DNA from: Myotis daubentonii
Lineage: Eukaryota; Chordata; Mammalia; Chiroptera; Vespertilionidae
NCBI RefSeq assembly: GCF_963259705.1
Contig: NC_081841.1
Span: forward strand, 28,695,244 to 28,759,243
DNA: 64,000 nt
Direction: 5' to 3'
Each line of letters opens with the position of its first letter. Position 1 is the stretch's first letter. The notes under the pieces were generated by a model. That model was given only the letters and a program-made list of their open reading frames with translations. It was not told the origin of the DNA and searched no databases. The translations under genes and the position numbers were made by a program. Positions 33,926 to 46,139 of the stretch are shown in pieces.

Positions 33926-34474
33926 GAGGTATTATTGCCCATACATGTCTCTATGACATCAGAAAATGAGGTAACAAAGAAGGCCACCCACATGACAATG
34001 ATATACAAGGTATCTGTGAGCCTATAGATAATTAAGTATGGAGAATTTAACAGTTGAGAAAGCAGTGCATGATGCTGTTGCCATTATAATAATCTGGTTG
34101 TTCTTTAACAGGAAAGGAGTAATGGGAAGACTAAATAACATAGGCATGCCAAGAAGCTGCAGTTAACATTCTCCAGGTCTGGTCCCTGCAGATAGCTGGG
34201 GGAAGGGAATGGACAACAGATGCATGCCCAGTAAGGTCTGGGTGACGTGGGAAGGTGCTTATCTGTCAGTCACACCTGAGAACAAGTCAATGGCCAGAAT
34301 AGGCATGGCCACTGCAAAGGTGGAAAACCTGAGTATTTAGACTCCTGGACAAAAGAGTGCTCACTCCTGGCTTCCTCTCTTAGGTGCCAGACTCCTGGCT
34401 CTCCTGTTGCAGGGCATATGCTCCCCTACATCCACCCGTGTGGCTCACAGCCATGTGGACCACACACTGGACTG
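33926..34474. other. Intergenic; possible left part of an unclassified repeat
   Basis: 34100-34474 has GC-richer text and may pair with 35330-35640 as an older element split by the solo LTR, but no ends or family were recognised. Confidence 0.3.
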
Positions 34475-34480
34475 ATGGAC

Positions 34481-35323
34481 TGCCGGGAGCCGGTCCATCC
34501 TTGCTGTTTCAAGGGACCTGGCATGTATGGCATACGGTTCTTAATATGTTTGCTCACCTTCTTGGTGCTGTGTTTTAACCAAGGTCACCTCTCCGAGAAA
34601 GGTTGAATCCCCAGGTAGGGATTTCCCCCTGAAGTTAGGGAGGGAATAAAACCTCTTAACTAAGTGCCAGGCGGGTAATTAATCATTTTAACTACGAACA
34701 ATCATGCTTAAGCTACATAACTTTACTCCCTGGAATGGAGATAAGAAACGCCCTAACCTTTGGAATAGAGATTGATAGGATTGGAATCAACTGGTATAAA
34801 TACAGATGCAACAAGACAGCAAGAGACAGTACTTAGAAGACAGAATCTACACAGAACGTTCTCTAGAGACAGAAGAACTTCGCTGGAGAGAACATGGCAA
34901 AAGATCCTGGACAGAAACTGGCCTCAGAACCTAGAGACAGAACCTAGTGAGAGAACATGGCAAAAGATCCTGGACTGAACCTGACTACAGAAATTGGCAA
35001 GAGAACCTGACTAGAACCTGGTGACTGAACCTGGCTGGAGAACCTGGACAGAACCTGGATGGAGAACCTAGCGAGGGAACATGGCTACAGAACCTGGCTG
35101 GAGAACCTGGAGAACCTAGCAAGAGAACATGGACACAGAACCTGGCTGGAGATCCTAAGCAGAACCTCTCTGGAGATCCAGACCAGAACTTGGCTGGAGA
35201 TCCTGGCTGGAGATCCTGGCTAGGCTGCTCATCAACTGAACGCTGTCTCCGTGTCCTTCCTTCTTCGCCGACTCCGTCCACACCTTTGGGGACCCCTGGA
35301 CCTGCTGGGGCTGGACCCCGGCA
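34481..35323 (+). mobile_element. Solo LTR of the betaretrovirus-like ERV family
   Basis: 843 bp, TGCCGGGAGCC...CCCCGGCA, with a perfect 6-bp duplication atggac (34475-34480 and 35324-35329). The upstream part differs from the LTRs at 26.9 and 28.3 kb at a dozen or so positions, so it is older. Its transcribed part has the longest 'gaacctggctggagaacctgg' array (about 34860-35215). Formed by recombination between two LTRs, deleting the interior. Confidence 0.92.
34860..35225 (+). repeat. Minisatellite inside LTR
   Basis: About fifteen degenerate units of roughly 20-22 bp built on 'gaacctggctggagatcctg', differing in 'agcaagagaacatgg' type inserts. Confidence 0.82.
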
Positions 35324-35329
35324 ATGGAC

Positions 35330-35759
35330 TAAATCTAGCCGGATGCTCTGCCAGACTCAATGCCATCATGGAATGGACACTTTGGACCCTGACCCTAGTT
35401 TTGGCTCTACTGGAACCCCAGCTGCATCCTTTTCAGGACTGGGTTAAGGGGCATGGGACTTTGCAACCTGAGAAATATAATTCCATGCCAATAAAAAACA
35501 TCCATTCTCCCGTTGGGGCCTCCGGAAGGGCTCATTCCAGCGGTGCCCCAAGAACCCCACTTTCACTAATGTTGGGGAAATTGCACCCACTGATTTCTCT
35601 GGCAACAGATTAGCAAGCCAGGCAGGAGTGTAAGAACTGGGAGAATGGACCTGTGAAATGTCTGGAAAAAATCCCCTTGCAGCCTCCAGACCGGCACTCA
35701 GAGAAGGAAGCAACAAGAGAGATGAAAGCAAGTTGTTTTTATTAGTTTACTTGTCAGAG
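35330..35759. other. Unclassified sequence right of the solo LTR
   Basis: A plus-strand open frame continues from the LTR to 35613, but the protein matches nothing I recognise and has no start of its own outside the LTR. 'ccaataaaaaacatcc' near 35490 could be a polyadenylation signal of an older LTR. Confidence 0.3.
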
Positions 35760-35965
35760 AGTGTTCCAAGAAATTTAGCCATATTAACTCTTTAACTCTC
35801 ACTATAACCCCACAAAGTAACAGCTGTTATTAACATTCTTACTTCATGGGTGAGGAAATGTGATGCTCAAGATCACACAGTTAGGAAGTGTCAGGGCAGG
35901 GTATGAATCCAAGCAGTCTAGTGCCTGAGCCCACAAACATGACCACCCCACTCCGTGGCTCTAAT
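35760..35965 (-). repeat. MIR SINE, antisense
   Basis: Antisense MIR landmarks: 'tttaactctcactataacccc', 'ttcatgggtgaggaaatg', 'gatcacacagttaggaagtg', 'gtatgaatccaagcagtctag'. Confidence 0.8.
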
Positions 35966-37343
35966 GAAGCCTACCAGGCTCAACCATGTGACCTTGATAC
36001 TAATGAGATCAAGAACCATATATTACCCATGCTTGTATTCACTCAGCACTTAGCCCATTCATTGCCTTACTTGTGGTGATCATGTGTCAAATTGAATCAG
36101 ATATTGAAGTTCCTGGAAATGTCAGCAGATAGGTGAGGGAAGAAAGATATTAAAGTTGATGCTCAAAATCAACAAGTTAGTAGGGAGAATGTCCCAGAGA
36201 TTGTCAGAAAGCAATGATGATTAAATAAAAATGGTGAGCATGGTGATAATAAATGCAAACAATCGGGTTCTTATGGAACCCAGGAAAAAAAGTAGTGAAG
36301 AATGAATGTTTTTACAGGGAAAAATGCACTCAAAAGAAAGAGGGTAACTTGAGTAGGATACACATATATATATGATTAAATTGTCAAACACAGCCCTTCA
36401 GTGGAGAGGAATGACTCATTGGCTTTATAGCTTCGTGAAAATACCATCTCTCAAGGCAATGCAATTTTCATTTCTCTGATTCCATATTTACCAAGCATTA
36501 TTCGAATTTAAATTCAATTTCTCAGTGTTTCCTGACCTGGATAGGAAAGCACTAAGAAACAAAAAACCAAACCCACAAACAACCTGTCTGCTTTACAGCA
36601 GAATTTTCATGGAAAACTATTAAATTTTTTCTTTGTTATAAATTCAAGCAATGCTGCTTGAACATTTTATCTATACAAGGAACTCTTCCAGAGCATGGTG
36701 TGGTATAAAGCTGACTGGAACAGCATCCCTATTCTCAACTTAGGAAGTTGGGAGGGCCAAATTGTGTTTCTTTTTGGTATAAATGTCAGCCTTATTATCA
36801 TCTGGAGGAGCTGACCATTACAGTCCTTGACCTGTAGCACTGGAGAATCAAATACTGGACCCATATTGCCCGGATTAATATGTCTCTACCTTAAATGCTC
36901 CTCGTTGCAGAACATAAACATTCCCTTCCAGAGAATTTGTTCACTTAGCTCTGTTCGACCTTCATTTCTGCTCCTCCTCTATGCTGTGAATTGTACTGAC
37001 CTTGTGACCCAGCAAAGAACATTCCCCAACTAAAAACTAAGATAATACATGGCCTTCCCTCATAGTGGCACCATGATATTGGTGCCATCATTCCCTTTTG
37101 AGTTGTGGCCTTGGGAAAACTTAAGAGACAAAGGTTGGGTGATCTTTGCAATAAGTTAAACAATTTTTTAAAAAAATCATTTACTTGTGAAGTATGGTAA
37201 CAATCATCTCAGGTAGAAACTATAGTTTACCTTTAACCCTGCTGTTTGGCTTATGTACCTATTTGCTTTGTTTAACAATGGACAGGTTATTTTGATTTTC
37301 TGAATTATATAAATCATTCCATTCGATTAAATGCCTTATTGAT
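35966..37343. other. Intergenic, no recognised element
   Basis: About 1.4 kb of unique-looking sequence. No gene found. Confidence 0.4.
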
Positions 37344-37820
37344 TGTAATGTGAATATCCCATGGGTTGTGGTTATACTAGTCTTACAAAGCACATTTTCC
37401 CTTACCTGGGAAGGACAGCACAGTTATCCCAAGGTCAGAGGGCTCCAGTTAATGTATCCTTGTTGACTCAATGTTCCAGAGACCCAAAACTGTAATTTAT
37501 ATAACATGCCTAAGTTTAACCCAGGTTCCTCATTCCAGACCCGAGGGCTCTAGATAATGTGTTTCTGTCAATTCAGTGACCCCCAAAACTATAATTAACA
37601 TGCTGCTTCTGCTTCTGTAAACTGCTTTTTTGCAAACCAGGTTCCTCATTCCAAACCTTGAGATGTAATCAATACCTTTGTGATTTTTTGCCTATATAAC
37701 CCTGGAGCTGCGACCATCTTGTTACTATGAGATTTGGGGAATAGTCCCGGATTGCAATAAATGTGACTCTTTAATTCGACTTCTTGAGGCGTCCTTCTGT
37801 GATTCACAGGGTACATTACA
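37344..37820 (+). mobile_element. Solo LTR, gammaretrovirus-like (ERV1)
   Basis: 477 bp with 8-bp inverted ends TGTAATGT and ACATTACA. TATA box (cctatataaccc, about 37690), AATAAA at about 37756, then 'ttgaggcgtcc' as often found in ERV1 U5. U3 holds a duplicated block: 'gagggctccagttaatgt' (about 37438) and 'gagggctctagataatgt' (about 37544), each ending in 'cccaaaact(g/a)taatt'. 'aggttcctcattcca' also occurs twice. No matching target duplication was found, so flanks may have changed. Confidence 0.72.
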
Positions 37821-37904
37821 ACACTTGCATTAGAAAGTCACAGAAGAATAAAACATTTAAGCCTGATGTAGTTTGATAACTCTCTTATTCTCATACATGT
37901 GTGT

Positions 37905-37959
<55 letters not shown>

Positions 37960-40451
37960 CCCAGCAAACCATTACAACCATTATATAATCTTCCAATTTT
38001 TATACTCCTAACACAGACTAGAATCAAACAAATCACATGGAGTGATGATTTGGTAAAAGAGCATGTAGATAGCATTATCTTGAAAGATGTAAATGAATTT
38101 GTGACCTTCACCTTTTGCCCTATTTGTGGCTGCTAACAGCTTACAATTTTCAGCATTACCTCTTGAGCTTTCTGCGTGGATCCCTTCCAAGGCTAATGTT
38201 AATAAGTTGACACAAAATACTCACCATTACATAGATCTTAATTATCAAATAGGATAACAATGAGACACATTCTAAGACAAAGGGAGTGGAGTTTATCACA
38301 GAATGGCTCCGTTTCATAGATAAGGAACACAAGCTAGCTGGTTATTACACTGCTTTGTACTCCCACATCTGTGACCTGGCCCCCCAGGCTTATGTGGCCA
38401 GGCCTTAAATCCTCCTTTAGCCTTGATTGAAATCAGTCTACACTAAATATAAGGTTTTTTCCTTCCCACCCCCTCTTCTGCTCCATTCCATGCCCTTTTC
38501 ATAGTTAATGTCTATGTGGAACTAACTCACTGCACTCCTTTTCAATTCGTACTTCCCAAAGCCTCCTCTGGAGTCATAAAACCATGAATAAGAGGAATTA
38601 GCGAACAGAAAGCCTATGATTTTAGAGTATCTGGGGTAAATGGGAATATAATTAGGCTAGTGCTGGTTTACAATTAGGAGACGGATTATGTCTGCCTTTA
38701 TTCTCTATCTACCACGGTAACCTGGAGAAATATGACTAATTTGGGGGAGAATGATCATGTTAGCCCATCGCTCTAGGTCAGCCTATCTCTTCCCCAGCTG
38801 TGGTAACCCTACAGGCGCTTCTTCCAGAGAAAACACCAGCTACCACCCCTGCTGCTTTATAAATGCTCTCTTTAACCTGAAGGGATTGTGCTCACAGCAC
38901 AGTGCAATTTTCATTTAGAAATGGGCTTTCAATTGTGTTGACACACCTCATTAGCTGAGCCCTACCTCTTAAGGCAGGGACTGTCCTACAGGTGTTAAGT
39001 ACTGGAGGAAAAAAACCCAAGTAAATGAAGAAAAGCTCCATTCTTCACCTCAATAAATAAGGGGAGTGGGCAGCGTTCCTTATTTCAAGTCCCTTGTACC
39101 ATCTAATTCTAAGGTTTACTTTTTGTTGTGGCTGCTATTATTTATTTTATTTCATTTTTCTTTGCTGTGGGGTAGGAAGTCACATTATACGCAGATGATG
39201 AGGGTGAGGTTAGATACGGGTTTGGCTTTTGAGGATTACAGAAAAGTGGCTCAATATGTTTTTCTCGAGGTGGTTTCCACTACTGTGCATTTTTTTCATC
39301 GTCAGGTGTGCCATTTGGAAGCATCCGGTTAAATTTATTTAAATGTTTTATTTTATCAGCTTCTGCGGAGGGCATATTTGGCACTTGGTTTTACTTACTG
39401 GTTTTTCTGAGGGCTTGTTTCTCGGTTGTCTCAGGGAATATGTGCACTGATAACTGAAGCAGGTGTTTAAGCGTTTGGCAGGGTTTGACACTTGGAAGAG
39501 ACCCAACCCAGCTTGGGCCAGGTCCTGCGGTAGTAAATTTCAGCTCCACTCTCGGTTTCTCTTGTGCAGGGATGATTTACATGTCAGGAAGAGCATCTAG
39601 GACGTTCTATTGACTAGGTGACACTGCCATCCTCAGAAATATTTAATGAATCAATTCCCATTATAAGACCAGGCTGGAGACAACTGCTCGTCTATTTTGC
39701 CCCTTTCTTCCTGCTTCTTTCAAAGCACTTTCCTGAGAAGGAGAATTGCATCATAAACCTCTGTGTGCAATTAATATGTGATAGTTGCCTTTTTCTAGAA
39801 TCCTCTTTATGTTTCACGATTCGCTTTCGCTAACGGCAGAAATGGGAGAAAGTCGCGATAGAGGAGCTATTGCAAAGGCTTTATGTGACAAACCATAATG
39901 AACATTTCCCGAAAAGACACGGCTGCAGAAAGATGGCAAGGTGCAGAAAGATGGCAAGGTACAGGGGAAGCACCAATGACCACCACAGATAACAGCATAC
40001 ATTCAATTTCCTTTAAGTTCTTTATTCATGGATTATGGTTCTGGGAAAAAGCATATGCTGAATGCTATTTGGGTAAATTGATAGGTTTTAGAACCCTAAC
40101 ATTTTTCTTACTCAGCTCGGTGCTATTTTTCATGAAGTTTTTTTTTTTAAAGACCTCTTTCCATGTCCTTTTCATTTGACCTATTGGTAAACTATAATTT
40201 TGCTTCAATCTAATATTGCCTGTCTCTATGGATGTTTCTAGAAATATCAAAGAATGACTCTACTTTTGAATTGTGCCACCTGACCTAAGACAACCAGCAA
40301 GCGGCCCCCCACCTGAAACACATATCCTATTCTGTTCATAAAATGTTCCCTATGAGTCAGGAATTGTGTTAATGTCTTTACTTACTTAAGACGGGCGATG
40401 TCACAATAATTTGAATCACAATGATTTTGAAAGAAAAAAAAAGCCTTAGGC
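37821..40451. other. Intergenic, mostly unique
   Basis: About 2.6 kb without a recognised gene. Contains a (CA)n run at 37906-37957. A 15-bp unit gcagaaagatggcaa is tandemly doubled near 39926-39958. Confidence 0.4.
37906..37957. repeat. (CA)n microsatellite
   Basis: About 25 uninterrupted dinucleotide units. Confidence 0.95.
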
Positions 40452-40622
40452 CAGTGTTTCCAAAGCTTGAATAATCATAGAATCACCTTCTTGAAAATAT
40501 AGATTCTAGCCTGAAACTAGACAGGTTTGGATTAGACTCTCCAAAAGGGTTGGGCCCAGGAATCTGTAATTTTGACAAAAGCTTACTCTTACTATCAGAA
40601 AAGTTTGGGAAACACCTCTCTG
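40452..40622 (+). repeat. MER5-type hAT-Charlie fragment
   Basis: MER5-like order: 'ccagtgtttccaaagc', 'tagaatcaccttcttgaaaat', 'agattctagcc', 'gggcccaggaatctgtaattt', 'aaagtttgggaaacacc'. Confidence 0.7.
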
Positions 40623-40639
40623 TGCCTATGACCTATTGA

Positions 40640-40770
40640 TATAGGGGAAAGAGGATGGGGTATGAAGACAGACCGACATGGGCTTGAGTCTCTGTTTTAT
40701 CATTTACTAATTACAAGGCCTTTGGCAAGTAAATCTCTCCAGGCCTTACTTGCCTAATCTCTGCAGAGAG
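40640..40770 (+). repeat. MIR SINE (partial)
   Basis: 'gacatgggcttgagtctctg', 'atcatttactaattacaaggcctttggcaag' (key words only) follow the MIR core. Confidence 0.6.
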
Positions 40771-42149
40771 GCGTGGGTGAGCTACTAATCATCAGGGGCT
40801 GATATTAAAAACATTTGACTGTCAGATGGCATGGCAGCACCGATCAGAATCACCACTGGCCAGAGCACGGTGCTGGACGTCAACCATTTCACTGCTGGGT
40901 CCTGGAGAGAGACTGGGTGGCTGGGGCGTCAGGGGAGGGCACTTGGAAGACTTAGGCAGTGCCTAGATACTAACCCATGAGAAAGTAATACAGTATTTTC
41001 ACGATTGGGAAGGCTAGATCCGTATGTTTATCGGCAGACAAACTGCCCTGAAAAATATTAAAAGGTGGTTGTGAATATTAAAATAATACTTGAAACACAG
41101 GGTCCAGTACTTTGCAAGTATTCAACAAATAGAAATTCCTATTTTCGTGAATGCTTTTTTATGACTTATATGGCAGCGGTTATACTTGGAGTATGGAGCT
41201 GAATCAGATCAAAGAAAGTAAGAATCAGGAATCCATAGACACCTGAGGGCTTCTGAAATCGAATTGTAACGAGATTATTGATCTAGCCTTAGGAGGACAG
41301 GATGGGACTCTAGAAAGAGAATATAAAATTGGGAGATGACGCCAAGAGGAAAGAACAGCCTGCATATGAATCAAGGTTTGAGTGAATCTCACGGGTTGCT
41401 TTAAGCAGAGGTGGAGCAGGTAGTGATTATAGTGTCTACAGAGACCCCATCTCTGTAGAGAGATCTGGCAGAGATCCACAAAGCGAGGTATTCAGATATT
41501 CAGTAGGAGATGTCAAAACCTAGATGCAGGGATGGGACTCAAAGTGGGTGAAGGACCAGGTAAGAAAGATGGCTCAGGGACAGGAACCCAGCCTTGCAGA
41601 AACTTGGTTGCACTAGTCACAGTGTCATAACAACAAACAAATTAATTTAACTTGGAGCTAAAATTTCTTAAATATGAACCCTTAAATTCCTCTGCCTAAG
41701 GACTGGGTCGATTGCACTGTATGGACAAGTTTTAGCCCATAGATAAATGCTAAGTGAACATTTTTCCAAGCAATAATTTGATCTACATGGCAAGAGCCAA
41801 GCACATCATTGCAAACTCCAGGGGGTTACTGAGAAAGGCATGGGAGAGAGACTGTGATGAAGATTTGCAGCGGGGCAGTCCTGGGCAACAGGAGAAGTCA
41901 GCAGGCATGGGACATGTCCTCTGGTGATATGTCCCTGTTTTTCCTTCCCACACTCACCAGCTCTCTCTGTCTCTCACCCATATTTCTCTCATCTATTGGT
42001 ATTTGCTCCCCAAACAATGTAATTGTGTGGAAGCATTTCTCCAGTGTTCTGGGAAAGTACTATATACAAATGTATACTAGAATATTAAGTGGGAACAGAA
42101 CTATTTGTAGAAAGCTTAACTGTTATTTTAGGGATTGTATTGTTTAATT
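40771..42149. other. Intergenic, no confident element
   Basis: About 1.4 kb; 41220-41530 has purine-rich old-repeat character but no family was recognised. Confidence 0.35.
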
Positions 42150-42345
42150 AACAGACTATTTTTAGAGCAGTTTTAGGTTTACAGAAATATTAACCAGAAT
42201 GGACAGAGTTCTCATATACCCCTCCTCCCTATCTTGCACATTTCCCTGTTATTAACAGCTTGCCTTGGTGTGCTAAGTTTTTTACAATTGATGGACAATA
42301 TTGATACATATTATTAACTCTAGTCCATAGTTTGCATTAGGGCGC
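42150..42345 (-). repeat. Old LINE-1 3' region, antisense
   Basis: 'tttagagcagttttaggtttacag', 'catatacccctcctcc', 'ttacaattgatgga' and 'tagtccatagtttgcattaggg' are standard antisense L1 3' text. Confidence 0.65.
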
Positions 42346-42354
42346 ACTCTTTGT

Positions 42355-42705
42355 ATTTTATTTTTTTAAATTATTTTTTATTTTTACATTGAAGCTGATG
42401 TACAATATTACATCAATTTCAGATGTACAGCCCAGCAATTAGACATTATATAACTTACAAAGTGATCATTCCCAATATATCTCATATCCATCTGGCATCA
42501 TACATAGTTATTAGAATAATATGGACTATATTCCCTATGCTGAACTTTATAGCCCTACGACTATTCTGTTATTATCAATTTGTACTTCATAATCCCTTCA
42601 TCTTTTTCACCCATCCTCCAACCCTCTCCCATCTGTCGACTGTCAAACTGTTCTCTGTATCTATGCATCTGTTTCTGCTCTGCTTGTTTGTTTATTTTGT
42701 TTAAT
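42355..42705 (-). repeat. LINE-1 3' region, antisense
   Basis: 'gctgatgtacaatattacat', 'tcagatgtacagc', 'actatattccctatgctg', 'ctgttctctgtatctatgc' match the antisense L1 tail. Confidence 0.75.
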
Positions 42706-43998
42706 TGAAAATACTGCTCTTAAGGTGGTGACAGCAGTGTGGCCTGCAACCCTGTCATTGAACTGGGCTGGAAGGAAGAATCCAGCTGCAGGCACCTCTA
42801 TGGAGCTGGGAGAGCCACCAGAGCCAAAATTAAGAAAACTGCGTTTTGTAACCCACAGCACTATTGATTATCCTCTCCCGTCTCTGGTGGGAACCAGAAA
42901 TCAGAAGTGGCAGAAGGCTGGCCAGAGGCAAGTAAAAAAAGGGGTTTTCAAGTAGTTCAGGAAACACCAGGGAAGGGAGCATCTGTCGACTGGCTACCTT
43001 TCATAACCTGCCTCTACCTCTTTCTCCCTCTTGCCAGTGTTGATGTGGAGTAATCGGGGGCATTGCCTCACTCCGTTATTAGCAAACGCCAAAGAGAAGT
43101 TTTACCTGAACTGCCTGCTGGTTGCTCTCATTTCTAAGTTTTGAGCTGGTGATTAGAGTTACTTACTACAGGTGGGTGCCTTATACTTGATGACTTAAAT
43201 AATACATATTTATTTATATCTTTAAGTATGTTTCTTTAGGCACCTACTGTTCTAAGAAGTGTCACAGTTAAGTTGAAGGGAGTGAGTTTGAGCTGGAAAG
43301 ACAGCGTACGTTTCTTGAGTTTAAATTACATCCTTGACATCACAAAACATTACACATACATTACCATTGTTGATTGTGTACTGTTCGTATGCTTTTGCTA
43401 TTGCATTATTCAGAATTAAGTTAAAAATTCTTTTTATTGTGTCTTAATGTTTGTGGGATGTGGACAGATCAATATTTCTAGCCTGTGTGCACACTCTACC
43501 TAAGGGCTATGAGTCATATTTGCTTTGAAAGAAATAGCTCTTAAGGCCTGTCAGTCAAGTCAGTTGTAAAAAAACATAGGACTCTTTAACAATTACTCTG
43601 CCTCCTCCTCACATCTAAATATAGCTAACTGGTTGGCTGGTGTGTCTAAGAAAGATAGCTCCACAGTATTTTTAAAATGGTGCAATTGCAATTAATCAAT
43701 GCAAATAAAAAGCATGTATATTTAATAAATATATAATCTTTATTAAATTAACATTATATAACACTATGAGCAAGGAATATGCGTAAGGAAGTGACCCAGT
43801 TTCCTAAAGTCATTTGTATAATGGTATTACACTATTTTGTTTTAATCGGTCTATATGCCCAGGCTGGGAAAGCATTGGGCAGGGTGCGTGAGAATGGAAT
43901 TCCTAGCCTCCATTTGGCCACTGTTTAACTGCATGGCCTTTAAAAACGACTGCCTTCATCTCTTCCTTCCCAAGGTCTCAGTCTCCTTTCAGACTACA
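42706..43998. other. Intergenic, no recognised element
   Basis: About 1.3 kb. The GC-richer part at 42720-43110 was checked for a processed pseudogene in all frames; no familiar protein appeared. Confidence 0.4.
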
Positions 43999-44006
43999 GG
44001 TTAAAG

Positions 44007-44241
44007 CAGCCGTGGGCAAACTACTGCCCGCGGGCCGGATCCGGCCCATTCGGCTGTTCCATCCGGCCCGCGGAGCCAAAAGAGCGGAGGGTTCTCTTGC
44101 TCTCCCCTCCGCTCCTTCACCAGCAGCAGTGTTAACATGTATTAGTTCACACAAACACTCCATCCATGCTTTTGTTCCGGCCCTCTGGTCCAGTTTAAGA
44201 ACCCATTGTGGCCCTCGAGTCAAAAAGTTTGCCCACCCCTG
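44007..44241 (+). mobile_element. Non-autonomous hAT element
   Basis: 235 bp with a perfect 8-bp duplication ggttaaag (43999-44006 and 44242-44249). Ends CAGCCGTGGGCAAACTAC and GTTTGCCCACCCCTG. A different family from SPIN: its left part is rich in 'gcccgcgggccggatccggcc' type nested palindromes. No transposase. Confidence 0.93.
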
Positions 44242-44249
44242 GGTTAAAG

Positions 44250-45386
44250 ACTACATATTAAAATTAACTGTATATTTTCAGTTTTACTTGCTGTGTCTCT
44301 GTGAGAGGTTGGCTTAATAACAATACATTTTGATATAGAAGAAATCCTCTATTAACACTAAAACTGGCTTGCCTAATTAAGACCTGTTTACTGTTCCTGA
44401 AAGTAAATAAAAGCAAAATTGTTTCTCTGGTATCTAATATACTGATAACATAGCAAGTATTTATCCATTGACTACTTACTTTAGGCTCATCACAGTGCTA
44501 GGTATATATATATAATCTCCCTGTGTAAGATTTCATTTACCTATCCCATAATTTATATTTGCAAAGTTACACTTGGATTTATTTTTCTGGCACATTACTG
44601 TCAAGGGTGCCAATAAAGGAACCATACTGTCCCCTAATGCCCCTGATTATATTTGTATCAGTGTCTGTAGAGGTTGTATCAGCAGACAGAAGAATGGACT
44701 GTACCATTAAATTAGCACAATTTTGTAGCATCGCCTGGCAGAAGCTCACACTTAATCCAAGAGGTTATCCAACCCTATCCAATATGATTACTCTATAAAT
44801 ATTTGCCCAAGCTCAGCACCAGCCGTTATATCACTAATCACACACAGGTTTGTTATAGCGAAGACCCCCAGTGTCAGCAATTTGAAAAACAAAGCTAATT
44901 AGTTTTGATTTAGGGATGGGAAGTCTTATTAAGTTGAAGTGAACAGTTCACATAGTGTAGCAGCTATTTACGGCATATATGAATATGAAAAAGATTTACT
45001 ATTGTTTGCGAAGGATTTTGAGAAGGAATGGAAATATTGCTGGCTAAGAACACAGACAGATGTGACAACCAGTGGCAACAGTCAGTGATGGCTGGAGTGG
45101 GGGTCGTGCAATAGAACAACCTGCTTAAAAATACTTCTTCAAATAAATATATAGTAAGTAAATACTGTTCTTTCTACGCAACCAGCTTTAGGACATGTCC
45201 CTGGCTTCCCCTTCCAAAGAGATCACTGCTCCTTAACTCCTCCAGCAGAGAATTCTGGTACAAATAGTGGTGTTGACTTATATGATTTGACTTGGGAGAG
45301 GGTAGAAAGGAGACTCTTATCCCTACATCCCTCAGCTAGCAGTCTACTGTGTTACTTGAAGAATTCTTCTTCTTCTTCTTCTTCTT

Positions 45387-45452
<66 letters not shown>

Positions 45453-46139
45453 GCATTTGTATCCTTGAAAAATGCTTTGAAAGCTGTTCCCTTCTTTCAG
45501 GCCACTTGCTTCCTCCATGTGAAGTAGAGGAGCAGGTAAGATCACCGGTCTCTCAACTTTTTTTAAAAAAATTATATTATTCTATTAGTGAAACAAATCT
45601 TTAAGCTTTTACTTTCTAACATATATTTATGATGTCACTTGCACACATATATGCACTATATATATATGTATATATATGATTTATACTATTGTGAATACAA
45701 TCATTCAATAATAAGCTCATTTCACTCTTAAGTTTTACACTAAAAATATGTAAACATATAAAACCTAATGTATTTTTTCCTCAACTGCATGAGTCAAGAT
45801 TTCTGTGTACCCTACTTTGGAAACTACTGGATTAGATGATCTCCACAAGATCTATTATTCTAGGTTACCTGTTCAGCTTTATAAATCATAGAAAGAATGT
45901 ATTGTTGAAAATCTTATTGGCATGGGCACATTATGATAGAGGGGACAGAAGAACCTGTAAAAACTAGGCCAGGAAAGTTGAGTTGAGAGTCCTGAACCAT
46001 GTAATGTGGGGAAACTGGGAACTCAATACATTGGGAAGAAGAAGTATAGATGAAAGCAGATGATGATAACCATAGTAATCATAATAAAAATAACAATAAC
46101 AACTATACTGTAGAATACTCTGGAGGTTTACCTACTCAG
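44250..46139. other. Intergenic with compound microsatellite
   Basis: About 1.9 kb of unique-looking sequence, interrupted by the (CTT)n(ATT)n block and a TA-rich patch near 45655-45680. Confidence 0.4.
45365..45453. repeat. Compound (CTT)n(ATT)n microsatellite
   Basis: About 17 CTT units immediately followed by about 12 ATT units, with a single transition point near 45416. Confidence 0.97.

Noticed and set aside
34860..35225. CRISPR-like regular repeats
   Set aside because: The 20-22-bp units are degenerate, without unique spacers, and lie inside an LTR of a mammalian ERV.
35251..35613. 120-codon plus-strand frame, possible ERV envelope or host exon
   Set aside because: It starts inside the solo LTR and crosses its target duplication, so the start is artificial; no recognisable domain was found.
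42716..43110. Possible processed pseudogene in a GC-richer block
   Set aside because: No familiar protein in any frame, no A tail and no flanking duplication.
43978..44317. Two open frames of 81 and 101 codons on opposite strands
   Set aside because: Both lie across the short GC-rich hAT element and are not similar to a known protein.
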